From an uncultured Eubacteriales bacterium (lineage in GTDB: Bacteria; Bacillota; Clostridia; Oscillospirales; Oscillospiraceae), in NCBI GenBank assembly GCA_900549545.1, contig URPA01000001.1, positions 173,972 to 237,971 of the forward strand: DNA of 64,000 nucleotides, given 5' to 3'. A program made the translations under genes and the position numbers. Position 1 is the stretch's first letter, and the number at the start of each line of letters is the position of its first letter. The notes beneath the pieces were generated by a model. It was not told the DNA's origin. It made no database searches and saw only the letters and a program-made list of their open reading frames with translations. Shown here in pieces: positions 24,895 through 31,680 of the stretch.

Positions 24895-26184
24895 TTACAT
24901 CGGCCCAAGGAAGAGGTCAGGCAGCCATGTGCAGAAGCCCGGGAAGAGCGTAACGAGCATGACAACCAGAAGGTCAACCGCAATCATGACAAGCATCCAC
25001 GGAATGAGCTTGGTAACCGAGGACTTGACGACCGTGACGGTAACGAAAAGGTAGCTTCCGACAGGGGGTGTAAGCCCGCCGATAATCGTGCACATGGAGA
25101 ACATCAGGCCAAACTGCACCATGTTGCAGCCCAAGCTCTGCAGCAGCGGGTAAACAAGGGGCAGAATGACAGGCATGACAGCAACAGGCTCCATAAAGCA
25201 GCCGATGAGCAGCATAAATGCGCCGATGAGCAGCATTATAACGATAGAGTTTCCGGAGGAAATGTTCATAAGCCAGTTCTGGAATACCTGACCCACTCCC
25301 TCAACGGTGAAGATATAGCCAAAGACAGTGGATGCGGCATACAGGGAGAGAACCTGACCAGTGCCCTCGGCAGCGTCAAACAGCACATGGAGAATGCGCT
25401 TGAGGTTGAGGTCTTTATAGAAGAACAGGCCCACAATAAGCCCGTAGACGCAGGCGATTGCGCCCGCCTCGGTCGGCGTGCAGAAGCCGGCGGTGATACC
25501 AACGATGATGATAAGCGGCATCAGCAGGGCGAGGAAGCTGTTGAGGAAGGACTTGCCGACCTTCTTGATGTCAAACTTTCCGCCGTAGTCTATGTTGTGC
25601 TTCTTGGCGTAAAAATGGCAGATAACCATCAAAATCAGGCCAATCGCGAGGCCTGGGGTGTAGCCGGCGAGGAACATGCGCGTTATGGACAGACCCGTGA
25701 TGGAGGCGAAGATTATCATGGTGTTGCTCGGCGGGATAATCGGCGCTGTCGAGGCAGCACCTGCAATCATCGCGCCGGTGAACTCCTTTTTGTAGCCCAT
25801 CTTCTCCATATCCGGGGCTGTGATAGAGCCGATTGCAGCGACAGCCGCCGTACCCGAGCCGGAGACCGCGCCGAAAATCATGTTCGCCGCAACGCAAACT
25901 ATGCCGACGCCTCCGCGCAGCCAGGAAAACAGCGCGCTGCAAAAATCAATGATTCGCCTTGACAGGCCGCCCTGATTCATGATAGCGCCGGAAATCATGA
26001 AAAACGGGATTGCCATCAGCGTGAAGGAGTTGACGCCGCTTATAAAGCCACGGCAGTTCATATACATCTGCAGGCTGCCGTCGCCAAGGAGGACAGCCAA
26101 AAATCCCGCGCCCATGAGGGAGAATGTGATGGGCACGCCAATCAGCATCAGCGCGAGAAGCGATACACACGCGACAATTAACAT
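24895..26184 (-). CDS. dctM: TRAP transporter large permease (DctM)
   Basis: 429-residue polytopic membrane protein of the DctM family, the ion-coupled translocation subunit of a tripartite ATP-independent periplasmic transporter. About 12 hydrophobic segments are present. Family stretches include AIPFFMISGAIMNQGGLSRR, VSGSGTAAVAAIGSITAPDM and IIPPSNTMIIFA. Full length. Its start overlaps the DctQ stop, showing translational coupling. The substrate cannot be read from this subunit. Confidence 0.93.
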   Translation of the reverse strand: MLIVACVSLLALMLIGVPITFSLMGAGFLAVLLGDGSLQMYMNCRGFISGVNSFTLMAIPFFMISGAIMNQGGLSRRIIDFCSALFSWLRGGVGIVCVAANMIFGAVSGSGTAAVAAIGSITAPDMEKMGYKKEFTGAMIAGAASTAPIIPPSNTMIIFASITGLSITRMFLAGYTPGLAIGLILMVICHFYAKKHNIDYGGKFDIKKVGKSFLNSFLALLMPLIIIVGITAGFCTPTEAGAIACVYGLIVGLFFYKDLNLKRILHVLFDAAEGTGQVLSLYAASTVFGYIFTVEGVGQVFQNWLMNISSGNSIVIMLLIGAFMLLIGCFMEPVAVMPVILPLVYPLLQSLGCNMVQFGLMFSMCTIIGGLTPPVGSYLFVTVTVVKSSVTKLIPWMLVMIAVDLLVVMLVTLFPGFCTWLPDLFLGPM

Positions 26185-26729
26185 TATTCAATCTCCCCCT
26201 CATTTATTTTTTCAAATTCGGTCTTTTCAAGCGTGTTATTCCACAGAGCCTTGACCTTGGGCGGGGTTATCCTTAAATATCCAAGCACCATGGCGATAGA
26301 GCCAATCGGATACGAGATATACAGCACCCACTGCGGCATATGCGCGCCGGTAGAAAACGCCGATTTATAGATGTTGACCATTTCAATGGCTGCCGGCATA
26401 AGCAGCAGCAGGAACGCGCAGGCGATACCACGGGTCAAAGCGTAGAGGACGGCTCTGGCCTTATGGTTTTTGACCATTTCCTGAAGCAGGTCCATGGTTA
26501 CATGCTCATCGACCCTCGCCGTGAGGGATGCGCCCACGCAGGTGACCCAGACCGCAGCGTATCTGACAACCTCCTCCGCCCACTTGAAGGTATGCCCGAA
26601 GGCATAGCGGGAGACAGTGTTCACAAAGCAGACGATTATCATCGTTGCAAGCAGAAGAGCGCACAGATATTTGATGATCAGGGCAAAGATGTCATCAACC
26701 TTATAATAGATAGATTTCAGTTTATTCAT
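26184..26729 (-). CDS. dctQ: TRAP transporter small permease (DctQ)
   Basis: 181-residue membrane protein with four hydrophobic segments. VNTVSRYAFGHTFKWAEEV and AAVWVTCVGASL match the DctQ family, and HVTMDLL follows. It forms the membrane complex with DctM, to which it is coupled by overlap. A hairpin at 26780-26818 separates it from the binding-protein gene. Confidence 0.9.
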   Translation of the reverse strand: MNKLKSIYYKVDDIFALIIKYLCALLLATMIIVCFVNTVSRYAFGHTFKWAEEVVRYAAVWVTCVGASLTARVDEHVTMDLLQEMVKNHKARAVLYALTRGIACAFLLLLMPAAIEMVNIYKSAFSTGAHMPQWVLYISYPIGSIAMVLGYLRITPPKVKALWNNTLEKTEFEKINEGEIE

Positions 26730-26779
26730 AAATCGCTCTCTTTCTGTTCTGTTTTAACAGAATCACATGGCGGAAAAAG

Positions 26780-26818
26780 AAGTTTCCGGAAAGCCCGGAA
26801 CGAGCCCTCCGGAAACTT
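26780..26818 (-). terminator. Intra-operon hairpin between dctP and dctQ
   Basis: AAGTTTCCGGA (26780-26790) pairs with TCCGGAAACTT (26808-26818). On the minus strand CTTTTTC follows after one base. It lies between the binding-protein and permease genes, where partial termination would make more binding protein than permease. Confidence 0.6.
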
Positions 26819-26847
26819 TTAGGTTTGAGCAGAGATGCAGTGATAAT

Positions 26848-27924
26848 TTATTTTGCGTTGGCTGCTACATACTCCTGAGCCTCAGCGACAATATCCTCAA
26901 CGCCATACTCGGCAATCCAGGACTGCTGATAGGCTGTATCTGCGTCGATGAACTCCTGAAGAGCTTCGGGAGCGAGGGTGACAACCTCAACACCGGCAGC
27001 CTTGATGACCTCGACCTCTTCCTCATTGGCAGTGACGCGGTCAACGCACTGGTCAATGCAGGTCTGCTTGAAGACATCCTTAAGAATCTGCTGATACTCC
27101 TCAGGCAGCTTTTCAAGGTTGGTCTTGTTAATCATAAGAAGGTTGAGGGAGGCGATGTGGTTGGTCTCAATGTAGTACTTGAAGGACTCCTGCTGGCCGC
27201 GGGCGGTGATGCTGGCGGGGTCGCTCTCAAAGCCGTCAATAGTGCCGTTGGCGAGAGAGGTGATGACCTGAGAGGAGGACATGGGAGTGGGTGCGCAGCC
27301 CCATGCTTCAACAGTACTCATGTAGACATCGGAGGAGGGAACGCGGATCTTGAGACCCTTGCAGTCTGCCATGGTGTTCACTTCCCTGCCGTCGATAGTC
27401 AGCAGGCAGCGGATGCCCTGGCTCATAGCGCCGAGGCAGTACAGGTCAACGCCCTTAGCCTCAAGCTGCTTGTTGGTAAGCTCGGGAAGGATCTCGCCCA
27501 GAGCGTTCATCTCGGAGTAATTGGTGACGATATAGGGAAGCTCAGACCAGCCGATCTCATCAATACCGCCGTTGGTGCCCCAAACAGAAGGGCCGGAGAG
27601 GCTCATATCCAGAGAGCCGGAGAAAACCTGCGGGATAAGCTCATCCTCGCCGCCCATGGTGCCATCGGGAATGCAGTTGATGATGAGGTGGCCGTCAGTC
27701 TTTTCGCTAACCTCCGCAATGGCCTTTTCTATCCATTCCTGCTCATGTCCAACGCCGGCAAAAATGTGATAGAAGTTCAGCGTATAGGTTTCGCCCTCGG
27801 GAGCAGCCGGAGCGTCGCCCTCAGGGGCAGGAGCTTCGGATGACGCAGGCGCGGAAGAATTGCCGCAGGCGCACAGCGCAAAGACCATAACGACTGCAAG
27901 CAGCAAAGCGAGTAATTTTTTCAT
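26848..27924 (-). CDS. dctP: TRAP transporter substrate-binding lipoprotein (DctP)
   Basis: 358-residue solute-binding protein. The signal peptide ends with LCAC, so Cys20 is lipidated, followed by an Ala/Pro/Glu linker to about 45. The DctP domain shows GGEDELIPQVFSGSLDMSL, the conserved carboxylate-binding Arg segment GLKIRVPSSD, and TPMSSSQVITSLANGTIDGFE. The Arg indicates an organic-acid ligand, as in most TRAP systems. The neighbouring DeoR regulator and sugar-phosphate-type enzymes suggest a sugar acid or similar compound; this is inference. Confidence 0.92.
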   Translation of the reverse strand: MKKLLALLLAVVMVFALCACGNSSAPASSEAPAPEGDAPAAPEGETYTLNFYHIFAGVGHEQEWIEKAIAEVSEKTDGHLIINCIPDGTMGGEDELIPQVFSGSLDMSLSGPSVWGTNGGIDEIGWSELPYIVTNYSEMNALGEILPELTNKQLEAKGVDLYCLGAMSQGIRCLLTIDGREVNTMADCKGLKIRVPSSDVYMSTVEAWGCAPTPMSSSQVITSLANGTIDGFESDPASITARGQQESFKYYIETNHIASLNLLMINKTNLEKLPEEYQQILKDVFKQTCIDQCVDRVTANEEEVEVIKAAGVEVVTLAPEALQEFIDADTAYQQSWIAEYGVEDIVAEAQEYVAANAK

Positions 27925-28006
27925 GCTTTTCAGTTCCTTTCTTTTAATAAATTTTGCGGATTCTTTTTTGCCGAAAACATAATTTTTTACGGCATTTATT
28001 GTTGAA

Positions 28007-28035
28007 AAAATAAGCTATATACCCCGATTTGTCAA
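28007..28035 (-). promoter_or_regulatory. Candidate sigma-A promoter for the TRAP operon
   Basis: Minus strand TTGACA (28030-28035), 17-base spacer and TATTTT (28007-28012), 83 bases before dctP. The remainder of the 338-base gap (27925-28262) holds a hairpin at 28213-28243 and no gene. Confidence 0.5.
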
Positions 28036-28212
28036 CGAATAATTAGGCGGCGCAAACTGTAAAAAAACGCATTTCAGGGGCAAAATGAGCGAAACGGTAA
28101 TTTTCATCCGCTTTAAACCACTAAATTAGTAAAAACTGCATAAAATTACAGCTTCAATTTGTGATTCCATTTTTTGGATATTTCCCTGCGTTAAAATCTC
28201 GTCAAAATTTTT

Positions 28213-28243
28213 AGCTCCGGAGAGGCCAAGCCGCTCCGGAGCT
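28213..28243 (-). terminator. Hairpin downstream of the DeoR gene
   Basis: AGCTCCGGAG (28213-28222) pairs with CTCCGGAGCT (28234-28243). It is 20 bases past the deoR stop. The U-tract on the minus strand is poor, so terminator strength is uncertain. Confidence 0.55.
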
Positions 28244-28262
28244 TTGCTGTTTTAGGCGTGTT

Positions 28263-29018
28263 TCAGCCAATTATTACATTTGTAAGATTGCGATATATAT
28301 CGAGGAGCGTGCCGAGATTGCCGCTGGTTACAAGACCGCTGCATTCGCGCAGATTTGCAATCCGCGCGGTGGAGCGCTTTCCGAACTTTGAGCTGTCACA
28401 GAGAATATATTTTTGCTTCGCGCTGAACAGCAGCTTCCTTTCGGCGGCTGCCACGGCGAGGTTATCGTTAAATATATCTCCGTTTGAGTCAATCGCGTCA
28501 CAGCCGATGAATGCATAGTCGATGTGCTTGCTCTCCCGGAAAAACTCCGTCACCTCACTGCCGATAATCGTCCCCGTTCTGCCGCGGACTATGCCGCTGA
28601 TTACATGCACCTCCAGCTTCGGGCAGTTGGAGAGATAGACGGCAGCCTGCATGGAGTTGGTGTAGACCACCCCGGCGGAGAGACTATCCATGCAGTTGCT
28701 AAGGTTATACACCGTTGTGCCGCTGCCGAGCGCGACGGTAGCCCCGGGAGGAATAAGTCCCCTTGCCTTCTCCGCTATCAGGCGCTTTTCATGGATGCCC
28801 TTATGCATCTTGCTGTCAAAGCTCTCATCGATGGTGCGGTCAATAACTCGCGCGCCGCCGTAGGTTCTGATGAGCAGGCCTTCCTCCTCCATAACGGCCA
28901 GGTGCTTTCTGATTGTAGACAGTGAACAGTCAAGTATTGTACTCAACTCATTTACAGATACCTCCCTGCGTGTTTCGAGCAGGGATATTATCTTTTGTTC
29001 CCGCCTCTGAATTTTCAT
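28263..29018 (-). CDS. DeoR-family transcriptional regulator
   Basis: 251-residue repressor. The N-terminal winged helix (about 5-58) has REQKIISLLETRREVSVNEL, CSLSTIRKHLAVMEEEGLL and RTYGGARVI. The C-terminal DeoR sensor domain (about 78-235) has VALGSGTTVYNLSNC and the phosphosugar-binding-type IDYAFIGCDAID followed by LLFSAKQKYILCDSSKFGK. The family senses phosphorylated sugars. It sits between the TRAP genes and the divergent TIM-barrel/G1P dehydrogenase genes and is their probable regulator (inference). Confidence 0.9.
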   Translation of the reverse strand: MKIQRREQKIISLLETRREVSVNELSTILDCSLSTIRKHLAVMEEEGLLIRTYGGARVIDRTIDESFDSKMHKGIHEKRLIAEKARGLIPPGATVALGSGTTVYNLSNCMDSLSAGVVYTNSMQAAVYLSNCPKLEVHVISGIVRGRTGTIIGSEVTEFFRESKHIDYAFIGCDAIDSNGDIFNDNLAVAAAERKLLFSAKQKYILCDSSKFGKRSTARIANLRECSGLVTSGNLGTLLDIYRNLTNVIIG

Positions 29019-29273
29019 AATATCATCTTCTTTTTTTATTACGGGATTTGCTACAGAATAACACAGTTTTTCTGGGTTTGTAAATAAAAATATTGCGCAA
29101 AAATCTGCCGCGTTGGTTTAGCGGCGTCGGAGTCTGACGAAAAACGGCCTCGGTTTTTGTAAAAATTTAACAATATATTTTTGGATAATCGCCTGTTTTC
29201 CCCCTTTTTCTGGCGCAATGATATTTTTTTTAAAAAAGCTGTTTATGTATCATTTTTGAAAAAAATGTGCGAA

Positions 29274-29302
29274 TTGACAATTTTAGTGCGGCAAAATATC
29301 AT
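29274..29302 (+). promoter_or_regulatory. Sigma-A promoter for the TIM-barrel / G1P dehydrogenase genes
   Basis: TTGACA (29274-29279), 17-base spacer and TATCAT (29297-29302), 34 bases before ATG 29337. The 318-base gap from 29019 is AT-rich. A short GCCGC/GCGGC hairpin near 29106-29124 is the only other structure seen. Confidence 0.65.
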
Positions 29303-29336
29303 TAAAAGCACAAATTTTGTTTTGGAGGTAGCCAAA

Positions 29337-30008
29337 ATGAAGCCTGAAATAATCATAATGCTCACCCATCACGATGTCACTGTTAAGAACGCGGCTGAAG
29401 TTTTTGAAAGCTGCAAGGATCTGCCCGTAAAGTATTGGGGCTTTAAAAATGTAGGTCTCCCCAAGGACGAGATGAAGGCTCTGACCGCCGCGATGAAGGC
29501 GGCAGGCAAGACCACATTCCTTGAAGTCGTCACCTATGACGAGGAGAGCTGCCTTGACGGGGCAAAGACCGCCATCGACTGCGGCTTTGATTACCTCATG
29601 GGCACCATCTACTACGATTCCGTGGCAAAGCTCCTGAAGGAAAACGGCATGGATTACCTGCCCTTTGTCGGCAAGGTCTCCGGCAGCCCCAGCATCCTCG
29701 AAGGAACAAATGAGGAAATCATCAACAACGCCCTTGACCTCATGCAAAAGGGCATCACCGGCTTTGACATTCTGGCTTATCGCCATGTCGTGGACGGTGA
29801 GAAGCTTGCCTATGACTTCTGCAAGGCAGTTAACGCGAAGATTTGCATCGCCGGATCTATCAACAGCTTCAAGCGCATTGACACGATGTTTGACATCGGG
29901 CCTTGGACCTTCACCATGGGCTCCGCTCTGTTCGAGAAGAAGTTTGTTTCCGAAGGCTCTTTCTACGACAATTTGAAGGCTGTCGCGGACTATATGGCTC
30001 AGAAATAA
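29337..30008 (+). CDS. Uncharacterised TIM-barrel protein
   Basis: 223-residue cytosolic protein I cannot assign to a named enzyme. Alternating strand and helix segments fit a beta/alpha barrel: KPEIIIMLTHHDVT, LPVKYWGFKNVGL, KTTFLEVVTYDEES, FDYLMGTIYYDS, LPFVGKVSGSP, ITGFDILAYRHV, KICIAGSINS and WTFTMGSALFEK. The late glycine-containing loops resemble phosphate-binding loops of HisA/HisF-type barrels. GGAGG nine bases upstream fixes the ATG at 29337; longer in-frame starts have no support. It precedes the G1P dehydrogenase gene and shares its promoter, so a phosphorylated substrate is plausible. Confidence 0.6.
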   Translation: MKPEIIIMLTHHDVTVKNAAEVFESCKDLPVKYWGFKNVGLPKDEMKALTAAMKAAGKTTFLEVVTYDEESCLDGAKTAIDCGFDYLMGTIYYDSVAKLLKENGMDYLPFVGKVSGSPSILEGTNEEIINNALDLMQKGITGFDILAYRHVVDGEKLAYDFCKAVNAKICIAGSINSFKRIDTMFDIGPWTFTMGSALFEKKFVSEGSFYDNLKAVADYMAQK

Positions 30009-30096
30009 GCATTTAAAATAACTGTATCCAAGCCGCGGTTCATCTCAGAGCCGCGGCAGAAGTATATCTGTAAAAATACTAAGGAGTGATAAGCAG

Positions 30097-31536
30097 ATGT
30101 TAGACCAACGCCTCATACGGGCAGATGCGACAAAGCTCGACGAATTGAACGCGCTCATGGCCGAGCAGGAGAATGCGGAAAGACTTTGCAAAATAACGAT
30201 GAAGGACATTACCATTGCCCACGGCGCTGTAAATGATGTGTGCGATAAGGTGCAAGCTATCGCCTCCGGCAGCCGCGTGCTTATGGTCACCGGGCCAACA
30301 TTGATAGTTGATAAAGAGGGCAAAAATGTCAAGGACAAGGTTCAGGAGCTGCTCAAGGGGCAGTTTGATGTAAACTGGCTCGTCCTCTCCGAGCCGGAGG
30401 GCATAGTCCATGCAACGCCCGAAAACGCCGCCAAAATTCAGGCGCTACTGCCGGGTATAGACTGCGTTGTGGCGGTCGGCTCAGGCACGATATGCGACCT
30501 TTGTAAGTTCGCAACCTCCCGCTTTGCCCCGGATGCACCTACTCCCCTTGTGGTCGTGCAGACGGCGCTTTCCGTGAACGCTTTTTCGGACGACTCCTCC
30601 GTCATGCTCATAAGCGGCGTAAAACGCACAGTTCACTCCCGCTATCCCACCGTGCTTATAATCGATCTTGATATAATAGCCGCAGCCCCGGCGGAGATGA
30701 ATGTCAGCGGTTACGGCGACCTCATCGCCACATGGACCGCTCCCGTAGACTGGTATCTTGGCAATATTCTCGGCATGGGCAAAAACTATCACAGCGCTCC
30801 GTCCGATATGATACGCACCCAGTGCGAGGAGCTGCTTGAAAATTCAGAGAAACTCGCCGCAGGGGACGCCGCTGTTTTGAGCGACCTTGCAAATGTCCTT
30901 ACGCTCAGCGGCCTTTCCATGGGTCTTGCGAACGAAAGCTCTCCCGCCTCCGGCTCAGAGCATGTGATGAGTCATCTCATCGACATGACCGCCGGTAAGC
31001 GCAATACCGGCATCTGCTATCACGGCACGCAGGTTGCCGTTTCCGGTCTTATATCCGAGGCGATATGGGATTGGTTTTTAAATGAATTTGACCCGAAAAA
31101 GGTTGATATTGCCGCCTGCTATCCGGATACCGGGGAGATGGAGGAGAAAGTACGCGCCGCTTTTGGCTGGATCTCCGAAGCGACAGCCGACGAATGCTGG
31201 GCGGATTACAGGATGAAGCTCCAGCGTTGGCATGATAACCGCAGCAAATTTGAAGCTTTCCTGCGTGATTTTGACAGCTTCAAGGCCGCCGTTGCCCCGT
31301 ATGTGAAGAAGCCGGAATATGTCTCGGAGTGCATGCACAAGGCAAACGCCCCCACGAGGTACAGCACGCTCAATTACCCCGTTGATGCCGAGACCGTCAG
31401 ATGGGCGATAAAGAACTGCCACCTGATGCGAAACCGCTTCTCCATAATCGACCTTCTCAATTACACGGGCGTGTGGAGCGACGAATTTGTCGAGAGCCTC
31501 ATACAGCGCGCCGAAAAGATGGACGCCGGGCTGTAA
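30097..31536 (+). CDS. sn-glycerol-1-phosphate dehydrogenase family (AraM/EgsA-like)
   Basis: 479-residue metal-dependent dehydrogenase of the dehydroquinate-synthase superfamily. Seen: VVAVGSGTICDLCKF (nucleotide-binding loop), PLVVVQTALSVNAFSDDSS, LIIDLDIIAAAPAEMNVSGYGDL with metal-binding Asp, and GSEHVMSHLIDM and CYHGTQVAVS carrying the metal His. In Bacillus, AraM reduces DHAP to glycerol-1-phosphate for ether-lipid-like products. A perfect AAGGAGTGAT precedes the ATG. It is longer than AraM (about 394 residues), with extra sequence mainly near the C-terminus. Activity on another phosphosugar is possible. Confidence 0.85.
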   Translation: MLDQRLIRADATKLDELNALMAEQENAERLCKITMKDITIAHGAVNDVCDKVQAIASGSRVLMVTGPTLIVDKEGKNVKDKVQELLKGQFDVNWLVLSEPEGIVHATPENAAKIQALLPGIDCVVAVGSGTICDLCKFATSRFAPDAPTPLVVVQTALSVNAFSDDSSVMLISGVKRTVHSRYPTVLIIDLDIIAAAPAEMNVSGYGDLIATWTAPVDWYLGNILGMGKNYHSAPSDMIRTQCEELLENSEKLAAGDAAVLSDLANVLTLSGLSMGLANESSPASGSEHVMSHLIDMTAGKRNTGICYHGTQVAVSGLISEAIWDWFLNEFDPKKVDIAACYPDTGEMEEKVRAAFGWISEATADECWADYRMKLQRWHDNRSKFEAFLRDFDSFKAAVAPYVKKPEYVSECMHKANAPTRYSTLNYPVDAETVRWAIKNCHLMRNRFSIIDLLNYTGVWSDEFVESLIQRAEKMDAGL

Positions 31537-31556
31537 TTTCCATACATGAGCATTAT

Positions 31557-31581
31557 ACCCCGCCGTATTATGCGGCGGGGT
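31557..31581 (+). terminator. Terminator after the G1P dehydrogenase gene
   Basis: ACCCCGCCG (31557-31565) pairs with CGGCGGGGT (31573-31581) and is followed by TTCT. Confidence 0.7.
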
Positions 31582-31680
31582 TTCTCTGTTTATATCGCAA
31601 AAGATTTATAGTGACTTTTACACGTACTTGTGATATTATTATTTTATCAATCACAGCTACTATATTGAAAGGAGCTAAAT

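Noticed and set aside
24691..25962. 423-codon plus-strand frame across dctM
   Set aside because: Antisense to a typical TRAP permease; the product is His/Asn/Gln-rich without any hydrophobic or domain pattern.
26767..27843. 358-codon plus-strand frame across dctP
   Set aside because: Antisense to a lipoprotein gene with signal peptide and DctP motifs; no ribosome-binding site.
29337..30008. PcrB-type heptaprenylglyceryl-phosphate synthase, suggested by the adjacent G1P dehydrogenase
   Set aside because: The characteristic PcrB loops, including the late GGGI-type phosphate loop, are not present.
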